Notes under the pieces: model-generated | What the model was told of the DNA's origin: nothing | Database searches by the model: none | Seen by the model: the letters and a program-made list of their open reading frames with translations, nothing else | Program-made: the position numbers and the translations under genes | Source: Hypoxylon rubiginosum | Taxonomy: Eukaryota > Ascomycota > Sordariomycetes > Xylariales > Hypoxylaceae | DNA length: 64,000 nt | Reading direction: 5' to 3' | Assembly: GCA_902806565.1 (NCBI GenBank) | Contig: CADCXA010000051.1 | Span: forward strand, 1 to 64,000 | Shown: in pieces, positions 25,677-34,800 of the stretch | How positions within the stretch are numbered: position 1 is the first letter of the stretch | Layout: every line of letters starts with the position of its first letter

Positions 25677-26642
25677 TCAGTACCGGGAAATGGGCTCCCC
25701 CTTCATATCCGTGGCCCCGGTTTGCGGTGCCGACGGCAGCTGATATACCGGCGGCTCCGCGGGTATCGGAACCTGCCCCATCTGGTAGGCGCTCGCTTCC
25801 GGCTGCGGCTCGGACGACTGGAGAGCCAGCACGGCGGCGTAGGCCGGCGGCTTGTCGCCGGGGAGAGCGTGAAGGTGGGAGGGAGGGAGGTTAGGCGTGC
25901 CAGCAGCCGTGTTAGTCGTGCCAGTCGTGATAGACGGCGAGTAGGTGAGCGCCGGTGTCGGCAGCGCCAGGCCGGATATCGACGACCCGGTCTGGACCGA
26001 GGGGGCGCGTCCCGGGAACGGCGTGGGGGCCCACTGGATGTGGTGGGGAGAGGGGCTCTCACTGTTCGGGCTCACGGGGGCGACACCCGCCATGGCTGGG
26101 GGCGGCGGGTGGATGCTGGGAGAGGATCCGCCGAAGCCCTTCTCGAGTTCGTCCTGCTTCATCGCGGCCTCCATCTGCCGCTGCTTCCGCTTAGGTCGGA
26201 TGCGGAGACAGTACCAGATAGTCAGGATGAGCAGCAGCCCGAGAAGGCCACCGATTACACTTCCTGCTATGACACCACCAGACGGACCGTCGTTATCGTC
26301 ATCGTCATCATCGTCGTCGTCGTCGTGATGATCCAAGGGGGACCCGGGACGAGCCGGAACGTTCTGGCCTTGCATTTCCTCAAACCGGTCCTTATATTCG
26401 TCCTCCCAGTCCTCGTACTTGTCGTTGTCGTCGTCGTCACGCTTGGTTCGTCGGCTTCTGAGCATAACCTTTCCTACCCTGCCGGCGTCGACGGGGACGA
26501 GTCTTGCATCGAGCGAGCGGGAGGCCTCCGCCAGTCCTCTAGGATTCAGATTCACGTCCTTTTCGACCAATCGTCCCGACCGCGCATTACCACCCGCAGT
26601 GGCACTCGCTACGAGCGCCAGCAGCAGACAAGAGCGCCGCAT
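25677..26642 (-). CDS. Type I membrane protein with acidic stalk and two PPxY motifs
   Basis: An uninterrupted 321-aa frame. Residues 1-17 form a signal peptide (MRRSCLLLALVASATAG). A short luminal or extracellular part follows, strongly acidic, with a run of ten Asp at 107-116. One membrane span lies at about 123-147 (GxxxG-like Gly pairs), followed by a basic stop-transfer patch RIRPKRKQR. The cytoplasmic tail is Pro/Ser-rich and ends with PPAY (265-268) and PPVY (297-300). PPxY motifs bind WW domains, in fungi chiefly those of the HECT ligase Rsp5/Nedd4, so a role as ligase adaptor or sorted cargo is possible. I do not recognise a named ortholog. No intron is needed. Confidence 0.78.
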   Translation of the reverse strand: MRRSCLLLALVASATAGGNARSGRLVEKDVNLNPRGLAEASRSLDARLVPVDAGRVGKVMLRSRRTKRDDDDNDKYEDWEDEYKDRFEEMQGQNVPARPGSPLDHHDDDDDDDDDDNDGPSGGVIAGSVIGGLLGLLLILTIWYCLRIRPKRKQRQMEAAMKQDELEKGFGGSSPSIHPPPPAMAGVAPVSPNSESPSPHHIQWAPTPFPGRAPSVQTGSSISGLALPTPALTYSPSITTGTTNTAAGTPNLPPSHLHALPGDKPPAYAAVLALQSSEPQPEASAYQMGQVPIPAEPPVYQLPSAPQTGATDMKGEPISRY

Positions 26643-28694
26643 GGCAGGTGATGAGAGTTGAGAGCTCTTCGAGATCTAAGTGAGCCTGCTAGCTCTGAGG
26701 TCTGGCAAAAAATGTGGTTTGATGGGAAATGGTTCAGGTATAAACTAGCGTGTAAGACCGTCCATTAGTATTAGTAGTAGGTATAAGAGGTGTGAGAAAC
26801 AAAGGAGGAAAAGATACGATCTTCCCAGGTGGGAACAAGGGGGTGTTCGGGGGGTTGTGTAGGTATTCCTCAGCGACCCAAAAGGTGTCTCTTCTGCCAA
26901 GGTACGCCTGTTCCAGCCACCAAAGAGCCCAAGCCCGCAGCATCTCGCTGCGGTGATTTCGCGACTCCGTCATAGGGCTGGCGTTAAGGTACTGACTGAG
27001 AAGGCCCAATTACAAGGATCAGAGCACTGCACTGCCCCAATGTTCTGAGAAGGCCCAGGGGCGCGAATCAGCTCACCAAGTGTAGAGACAATGTCCCACA
27101 CCGGATTCGACCTCCCCAAGTTCGCGGTACCTCTATTCCAAACACACTGTATCCCCGAAGGATGGGATGACTGGAGTGACTGGCGCGCGGGATGCTTACG
27201 GTATCAGATATTGCCAAGCTGCCTTACCTTCAGGTACCGGGGTTACGGAAGAGCGAAATGCGGGATCGATGCCGAGAATTATATTAGGTCCCCTATCCGG
27301 GACCGAGAAAGAGGAGATTTGAATTTAGAGACAAACATGTCTTTGAGTCTCTCTCTCTCTTCGTCTCTTCGTCTCTCCCTCTAGTAGGACCGTTGGTTAG
27401 TTTGAATTATCTAGTGAATACTCTAGCTATCAGATCACATAAGCAAACGGCATGTATTGCCGATCAGGTATGCTATCAATACGATGAATATGCAGAGAAG
27501 CGGCACTCCCCAACCGAACGGAGAGTCGGACGCGTCGGCGCCGTGGCTGAGACCTTGCACAGCAGCATCCACACAAAGACCTAACAAGACCCATTAGGAA
27601 AGCAATAGGATCACATTCTTCCCTCGTCCCATGCAGCGCGAGATCCTACCGGCTAGCAACTAGGGGCTACCAGTACTGGAGCTACTATGTAGGAGCGGCA
27701 ATGCAAAGTGCGAGAATCAATAAATTCGAGAAAACCGTTCGGGTTGTTTCTTCTTGGCCCGCGTCGATCGTTTCCCATTGCCTTGACCTAACTAACCATT
27801 CCGCTAAGATGCCCCCCCATCAACGAACTTATTAGAAGCGTCCACGAACGAAGTAATAAAGAGCCAAGGACGTACATTACATTCTAATGACAGTTTCCAC
27901 ATTTTGCTAAGGATGTGCGGACACGTTTATACTGACTATTCTCTTCTATGACGTCCCTCCTCTTCGCACGTTTGGTTACTCCGGTTGGGAATCTCCTTAC
28001 TGGCGGACGCCAAGTGCCAAATCAGAGCTGACCGTATGACGAAGTCGCTGACAAGCGCAGCTGAATCGAGCGCCATGCGTTGGGCATCCAAGAAAAAAAC
28101 ATTGGGCATGGCGATAAAACCAATTTCGTACGGAAATAAAAACAAAGTCGATTTTAGAGCACGCGGGGACAGGTTCTACGATCATAGCTTCAGTAGGTTG
28201 AGGTAGTATCCTTCGATACGCCACCAAGAGTTTCGTCTTGATGAAATGCAACGAGGCTGGCCGCAGAAAACCGTATAGTTTGAACCTGTACCAAGCCTCC
28301 TGCTGACGAGGCCTGGCTTATGAGGCGATCTTAAGCCGTTACACCAGCCTGTCTCCCATTTTCTATCTTCAGAACCGGGTTGAGTAAGATCGGAAATACA
28401 TATGAAGCCTCCTCCCATTCGAGATATATCATTCGTTGCCGAGTTCACCGCCTTCCCAAGCCGTAAACTTGCTACATATCTATCTATCTATCTTGAATTG
28501 ACCTCATCATCTACCTATCAAGCTGTGCGGTCTCGTACTTCACTAGTAAGAACGGTGCTACCAACGAACATGAAGATAGCCTCGGGCTTAGGACATTATA
28601 GAATAGCGACCCCCGCGTCCTTGTGTCACGATAGCAGCTATCATAGTAGTATTTGTAAGTCATCTCGGCCTCGACGTAAGAACCCCGGACAAGT

Positions 28695-28730
<36 letters not shown>

Positions 28731-30906
28731 GTGAGGCTGCAAGTAGGGATACAAATGCCGGCAGTCCGCGAGGCCTGCATGCCGCAGATACGATGCAGCG
28801 ATCGGTGCCGTTCCTGGGATCTGCTCCAAGGGTAGACGGCGATTGGTTCCTCGGTACTGGACCAGCGGGATTGCCCTCTTTCTAGCGACAAGTCAGTAAG
28901 CAGATCAGATCACGCATACTTATTTTTCTCGTCTATCGTGAATACTATCATGTTTGCCATGCGTGCCAAGGGACCATGACCGAATGCTGCTGGACAGGGT
29001 CTTCTCGTGATCTTCTTCGGGGTATATCAAGCTTGCTGATGCTCCATCTGTCGAGACGATTACGCATCCTCCGGCACTTCTCTGTCGCTTTCTAGCCAAA
29101 CCTCCTCCAGTGTACGTGACAGTCTACCAAAGGCCTTGTCTATTCATACTTTCTCAACATTGACCCCTTGATGACGACCTTAGCATCTACACTCTATCTC
29201 CTTACCCTAATGGGGAAAATGCTTCGTGGCCACTATATTATGTCATTCACCCTGCGTAGAATACGCAAGCACATTTGTTTTGACTTGATACTTCCAAGCG
29301 ACAGTACGGCTTTTCTTTAGAGACAAGTCGGGAGATGAAGCAGCTTGTTGAATGACGATGAGGCCTCCAGGCATATGCCTACAGCCGAATGTTGCCACTC
29401 ATAGAATACTCCTAATTATCAACCCATCTTACCTTCATAAGGAACTTATAGAACAGTGCCGTCTCTCACGTAACCTAGTGTTGATCGAATTTAGCCTTTG
29501 AGCACACATCTTAGGAGTCTCCTTACTTGCCTTTCTTAGGTCTAAGCATATGCCTTGGTAGCGTTCGATAACGACCAACAAGATTGCAGTCGGTAGTCAC
29601 TCACTCATCGCTGCGAACTGATGGCTAGGATAGTTGGTCACTTGGGTACCTAATGCTCAAGTCCATGGCCTGTTATTTTCAATTTATATTTCCGCCTACA
29701 CAATATATGAATAAGTCACGATTGCTCCGTTGGCTCAAGCGGTGGTCTAATTCTTGCATTCGACTGATGAAAGTGGTACGTAGGGTCGTAAAGGGACACC
29801 TTACACTTGGTGCTGTTCGATCAAGGGGGCTTTGGCAGATGTCCTGTGTGCCTGAACCATTCTTTCAACTGGCGTCGTCATTTGAAATCTGGATCTAGTC
29901 TTTCCAATTTTACGTTTAACTCGGATATCTGGAAAAACTATTGTGCCCCTGAAATAGATCCTCTTAACATCCCGCTGTCCCATATAAACACGTCCCAGGT
30001 TCTAGATTGAACGATGACTACGTGGTGATTTATACTTCAATGCCAGCTATGATAATGATACGCAGAAATTAAAGTTACGTAGGTAGGTATTTGGATTATA
30101 ACGAAGAGGGAGGCGGGAGTTGCTGTCTCATTGTAACGAGAATGGCAATAAAGGAGAAAGCGTAGATAAGGGATACATCAAGAGGTTTTCATAACCCACA
30201 ACAAGCGATGATGCAATGCCACAGACATATTGCTTAGATTTTATACTTCTCGTTTATTCTAACTGAAAGATGTATTAAGGTATCGCTCCCAAAACCTCCT
30301 ACCTCCCGTACCTAGAATCAAATTCCTCATGCTTGATGAGCACACCCGGCGTTTCAGCCCCGAACGATCAAACACACCACGCTCATCTTTCATGCCTGTA
30401 AAATTCTTATAATGCCTATTATTATTATCATATACGATGATTACTTCGATATAGTTCGAAGATAATCAAAGGAAACAGAAACAATTCATATTCGAGGTAT
30501 CACGGATGAAAAGAATCAAGATTGTTTTAGTTGAATGAATTAGCCCCAATGAGAGTTAAACTTGATAAGAATCATCTTCAGAAAACCCAATGAATCCCAC
30601 TCTCACTCATTCTGCCCTTGCTATGCTGTGTTTCCTCCTCTTTCCCCTCCTCTCCGCTCTGAACCGAAGACCCGCAACCGGCTTCCCGCGTAGCATTTCC
30701 TGTAGCTGTAGGTGGAAATTATCGAGAGGGAAAACCCCATTCGATAAATCCGTGATATTAAGGCTAGCCCGGAGAGGAAACAACGGTGATTTACATTAGA
30801 AAAGAACAATCAGGAGTGTATCCCGCTCCGCTTCCGCAGCCTCGGATGGCCATTCCATCACAGTGATCCTGAGATGAGATGTGTACCTAGGCACTCGCGG
30901 CCTCAT
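26643..30906. other. Gene-poor stretch of about 4.3 kb
   Basis: Numerous short frames, none with a domain, good codon character or matching splice sites. Contents worth noting are a CT-rich run near 27,345-27,380 and the poly-T tract at 28,697. I see no rRNA or convincing tRNA. Confidence 0.5.
28697..28729. repeat. Poly-T tract of 33 bases
   Basis: A pure run of 33 T, that is poly-A on the minus strand. The heptamer CAAGTAG lies directly before it (28690-28696) and again at 28740-28746, with GGTGAGGCTG in between. This could be a tiny target-site duplication around a poly-A-tailed insertion or simply a coincidence. Confidence 0.9.
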
Positions 30907-31443
30907 CTATTCCTTGAAGACGACAGCGCTTATTTCTAGAGCGGGTGTTAGTTACGTGGGCATTGTTATATGTGAATGAGGAAGTTACTCACGCGTCTGT
31001 TGGATGACGGCCTGGATTTGAGGGGCGAGGGACTGGTCGATGACGTCGGCGAAGTTGAAGCCGCCGATGCTGTTGATGAGGCCGAAGTCGAAGAGGTTGA
31101 CCTGGAGGGCGCTGAGGTCGAAGTTTCCGAAGACGCCGAGGCCGCCGAGCTGGGAGAGGAGGGCGATCTGCTGGAGCTGGAGGAGGTCGTTGAGGCTGAA
31201 GGAGTTGCTGACGAAGAGCTCCTGGAAGCCGCCGATGTTGAGGTTGTTGAAGGCGGCCAGCTGGGCGAAGGCCTGCAGGTTGAAGCCGTTGATGGCGAGC
31301 AGGTACTGCAGGTCCTGGTTGGCGAAGGCGAAGTTGTTGAACGCGCCGAGGTCGACCGAGCCGCGCTTCTCAGTGACGGTGCCGGTGGGGGCAGCGGTGG
31401 CGACAGCAGCAAGGACGCTGGCGAAGATGGTAGAGGCCTTCAT
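30907..31443 (-). CDS. Small secreted Leu/Gln/Asn/Phe-rich protein, paralog A
   Basis: Exon 1 is 31443-30993 and exon 2 is 30935-30907, joined across a 57-bp phase-1 intron (donor GTGAGT, branch AACTAAC, acceptor CTAG). The product is 159 aa. Without splicing the frame would stop at a TAA formed inside the donor. Residues 1-18 are a signal peptide, and a Lys-Arg pair near residue 27 may be a Kex2-type processing site. The mature part has no cysteines and alternates Leu/Phe/Ile with Asn/Gln. It includes SNSFSLNDLLQLQQIALL, matched by NSFSIEQLIQQELLL in the protein at 33.9 kb. I do not know its function; cell-wall or extracellular surface roles are possible. Confidence 0.78.
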
Positions 31444-31690
31444 TTTGAATAGGTGTGTAGTGAGTGTTGAGAAATTAAAAAATTAGATAATATGAGCACA
31501 GCTGAGTAAATTGGTTAGCTAGGTTAGGGTATCGATGACGATCTCGAGTCAACTTACCTCGAAAGTTCTAATGAGTGTATAAATAAAGTAAAGAGTGAAA
31601 TGAACAACGAGCACAGCTGTTTCAATGTTAGCTGGAATCGACCAATGGAGTAATGTTTGTTTGAAGCTCGTGGCTTACCTCTGAAGGAAT
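31444..31690 (-). promoter_or_regulatory. 5' leader of paralog A with two putative UTR introns
   Basis: On the minus strand a candidate donor GTAAGC at 31678 pairs with an acceptor CAG ending at 31617 (62 bp), and a donor GTAAGT at 31557 pairs with a CAG ending at 31502 (56 bp). Both downstream exons begin CTGTGCTC (31609-31618 and 31494-31503 contain the ten-base block GAGCACAGCT on the plus strand). Splicing is inferred from consensus sites only. Confidence 0.5.
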
Positions 31691-31786
31691 GAATGAAAGA
31701 ATGGGTTGAGAGATCTGAAGATGTCTTTGGATTGGTGAGTGGAATGGGTAAAAAAAAGAGACAGATCTGGACGAAGTGAACATCAT

Positions 31787-31794
31787 CTTATATA
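31787..31794 (-). promoter_or_regulatory. Putative TATA box of paralog A
   Basis: TATATAAG on the minus strand, 344 bp before the start codon and about 110 bp before the first putative leader donor. The position is compatible with a core promoter, but this is inference. Confidence 0.45.
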
Positions 31795-33852
31795 TCAAAT
31801 GGCAGGCCATGTTGATCGGATGGCATGAGTCCTAGAAACAACGCCAAGCTTTCCAAGGGACAATAATATCTCGGAACGTGGTTGAAGGAGAGTTCCGGTG
31901 CGTGTCAGGAGGTAGGCATCGTTAGGCGGATGCACGAGTGGTAAAACGTGCCGTGCCCAGGGGGAGAGACTATCGAGAAGGGAGATGCTCAACAACCGGG
32001 CGAGAACGTCTTGGCAGAAATAGCCATTGGTGCCCCTCGGATGACCATGGATGACTATGACCTCGCGTGGTCAAAACCCTCATAGCTGAAAGCCCCTAAT
32101 ACGCCATTACAAGGTAAGGTACCAAGGAAAGGAGGCGGAAGACCCCTCGCGGCTCATCTCAAGCCAGCCCCTACCCAGCAACGGGGTAAGCTGTGCGGGT
32201 GTCATTGATCAGGCACGGAAGACTGTTGGGCCGAGGCCAAAGCGTAGATCAAGAGCGCATCCCAAGGGTGTTAGTAGTCTAAATAACCTTAGTTGGAACA
32301 AGATCTGACTTTACTGGTCGCCTGACATGTACCCTCTCTTGAGAGATACCTTGGCTACCACGCATTCCTTCCCGTGCGAGCTAGTGCCTCTTTGACGCTG
32401 TTACATCGAGCTAGCCCTTCTACCTGCTTGATCGTCGTCTAGGATCCCCATTTCGTTTCGCCGCATTTCCGTATACAGGTAACGAACGAGATGCGGCCTA
32501 TTGTCACCTGTTGAGCGAGGAGATAATACCTACGATTCCTTCTCGGAGGACGGCCGTATCCATTCGTCTTTGCCACGACGAGGCTTACTTCTAAGACTGC
32601 CTTGGACTCGAGGTAGGCGGTAACGTATGTAGGTTGAAGTCAAGATACTCACATGGTCAAAGCGCTGTCAAGTTCTTGGCAAGTCTTGACTATGACAGGG
32701 GTAGATGCAGGGTAGATTCACTCCGAAGGTTGCCGGCTGGTCGGCATTGAGGAAGTGGGTTCGGGTTCTAAGCATCAACACTCCCGTGAAGAAACTTACC
32801 TTAACATACAGTAGTATCCTGCTAGATGGCCTGTTACTCACCCCTTGGGACATTAGAGCAAACGTGATTTCACCCTTTTACTATTTTAGAATAGTTACCT
32901 CTTCGTAACTCTGGGGCGAACGGGTAAGCTACCTGAGTAGCCAATCATGAAGTCTTCTTTACTGATCTTAACGCTGCAGCACGACCCCCGGACTGACAGA
33001 TCAACAGGGGTCTCTAGATCTCCCAGCACGGCACTAGGAAAAGCCTAGACCGGGGTCCGCTACCATGCTACCCCAAATTCCCCTTCCTGGATATCGGATG
33101 TGTTACAGATGCGACGCACACAGACCTTGGGCATGACTATATTCCCCGACAAGTATCGCGGATATCCTGAAGCCATGGCTACCGCTGGAAATCGACATAT
33201 CCGAGCGCGGTGCTCGTCAAACCTTCCACTACACATCTTCACGTGTTCGTCTGATGCTTCGTCCAAACAATTTTGTTTCGTTGCCCTCACTCTGGCGGCA
33301 GCAGATGCAGCTACCCGTCCCATCATTCGCGGCGGTGAGAGCGTTCCTATAATTAGGAGGTAGGTAACCACAGTATGTGATATGTGATACAACTTGCAAA
33401 TAGTTTATCTTGACCCTAGAAACAAACATGGCCTATTTCTGGCCAATGACTTCGCCTGACTTCATTAATGCCATCCCGTGTTAGCTGCCAATGTGACTTA
33501 TTTCAATGTTACTATAGAGGTCCGTGTCAGTCCTGGGTCTGTGCCCTATAGCGTCCCAACATATACTCGTAAGGTAAAGCGGTTTGATGTTTTCACAACT
33601 GCCTCTTCAAGCTATTCAATCTCAGAGCCTTTGAAGTCAATAACATGTTGATTATCCTAGGTATGTTTCCTAGCTACCCTATTCCTTGGCGGAACTGCCC
33701 CTATTGACACGGGTCTAGATACAACAATCAGAGTGAACCGCAAATTGCAGTCTTAAATAATGCCCCTGGAAACCCATTCCCCGTATTTTACACCTGGTCG
33801 AAATGAACCAGTCGTCCTTAAGACGGAAACCATTACTCGACTTCGAAGACAC
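31795..33852. other. Intergenic, about 2 kb between the two secreted-protein genes
   Basis: Short frames only, with no recognisable domains or splice-consistent exons. It probably contains the upstream control region of paralog A and the 3' flank of paralog B. Confidence 0.5.
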
Positions 33853-34501
33853 TTAGTCTTTCTTGCACTCCCTCTTAGTCATGATCGTGCGCTTGTTCTC
33901 GCGAGCAGCTTGCTTGACAGTTGCACTGATGGTTCGCTTGAAGATGTCTACATACTATTAGTAAACTGCCTAGGTATCGTCACTGAAAGATGCTCGAGGG
34001 GAACTTACTCAGGTTGAAGTTGTTGAGGAGAAGTTCCTGTTGAATGAGCTGCTCAATAGAGAACGAGTTCACGAGACCGAGCTGCTCAAGCTGAGCGAAT
34101 TGTTGAAGCTGAAGAAGCAGTTGGATCTGGTCGTTAATGCCGATACCAGAGAGGCTACCAAAGTCGAAGTTGCAGATGCCTAGCCCAAGCATGAGACCCT
34201 CGAGGTTCTGTAGGAGGCTCTCCTCCAAGTTGTTCTGGTCGATATTGATTCCATCTTGGTTCTCGGCATCTTCGAGCTCCTTTTCGAGATCGGCGTTGTT
34301 CTGGTCCTCCTCCTCATTATTGTCTTCTTCGTTCTGGCCGACATCGACTTCGGTGCCGTTAGCAGCGGCGGTGCCATTCAGCTCGCGCCTAAAGACTGCG
34401 ACCGTTCCCCTGGGTGCGGCGAATCCATCCACGGCGAGGATACTGGGCAAGTAGGCGGTCAACGCCAAGGTGGCAAAAAGGGGGCCGGATGAGAACTTCA
34501 T
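33853..34501 (-). CDS. Small secreted Leu/Gln/Asn-rich protein, paralog B
   Basis: Exon 1 is 34501-34009 and exon 2 is 33947-33853, joined across a 61-bp phase-1 intron (donor GTAAGT, branch TACTAAT, acceptor GTAG). The product is 195 aa. A signal peptide covers about residues 1-23. Next comes a Glu/Asp/Asn-rich acidic stretch (about 50-95), then a Leu/Gln repeat-like part with LLQLQQFAQLEQLGLVNSFS. The C-terminal exon is basic (FKRTISATVKQAARENKRT). The Leu/Gln/NSFS core and the phase-1 intron before a short last exon are shared with the gene at 30.9-31.4 kb on the same strand, so the two are paralogs. The acidic and basic extensions are specific to this copy. Function unknown. Confidence 0.78.
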
Positions 34502-34700
34502 TTTGTCGTAATAAAAGATTAAAATAATTATACCGCTTCAACTCTCCAGTTAGCTAAGCACTTGATACTGGCTAGCAGTCTGATGACTTACTTTCAAACG
34601 GAATTAATGAGAGAATGAGAATTGAAAGAGCACAGCTACTGTTCATTAGCAATGTCTAAGAGAGACTGAAGTCTAGGAAAGACTATACCTCTGAAGTATA
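34502..34700 (-). promoter_or_regulatory. 5' leader of paralog B with a putative UTR intron
   Basis: A donor GTATAG at 34688 and an acceptor CAG ending at 34639 would remove 50 bp. The flanking blocks are shared with paralog A: ACCTCTGAAG (34687-34696; 31677-31686 in A) at the donor and GAGCACAGCT (34628-34637) just after the acceptor. The order of blocks is the same in both genes. Splicing is inferred. Confidence 0.45.
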
Positions 34701-34785
34701 CAATACTAGGTAGGTAAGAAAGGATTAAAAGTCTGGTTAGATGGACATTGAGAGCTAGAGTTTCTTGGACACGGGGAGGAGGCGC

Positions 34786-34791
34786 ATTATA
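34786..34791 (-). promoter_or_regulatory. Putative TATA element of paralog B
   Basis: TATAAT on the minus strand, 285 bp before the start codon and about 100 bp before the putative leader donor, a layout like that in paralog A. It is a weak match to consensus. Confidence 0.35.
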
Positions 34792-34800
34792 TCTTCGCTC

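Noticed and set aside
25703..26651. Long plus-strand and alternate-frame ORFs over the PPxY membrane protein gene
   Set aside because: Arg/Ser/Val-rich shadows of the GC-rich minus-strand gene. Only the minus frame shows signal peptide, membrane span and motifs in order.
26734..27009. 91-codon minus-strand frame upstream of the membrane protein gene
   Set aside because: Probably leader or promoter sequence; no motif and no splice connection to the downstream frame.
28240..28360. Possible minus-strand tRNA with a CTCATAA anticodon-like loop and a GGTTCAAAC B-box-like stretch
   Set aside because: The A box is poor, the B box lacks its final C, and no consistent cloverleaf can be drawn.
29725..29830. 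Possible plus-strand tRNA from an A-box-like TGGCTCAAGCGG
   Set aside because: The D stem does not pair and no proper B box follows at the right distance; GTTCGATCA at 29,816 is too far and imperfect.
30976..31486. Plus-strand frames opposite secreted paralog A
   Set aside because: Acidic or Lys/Arg-rich shadows of the repetitive minus-strand gene, which has the signal peptide and intron.
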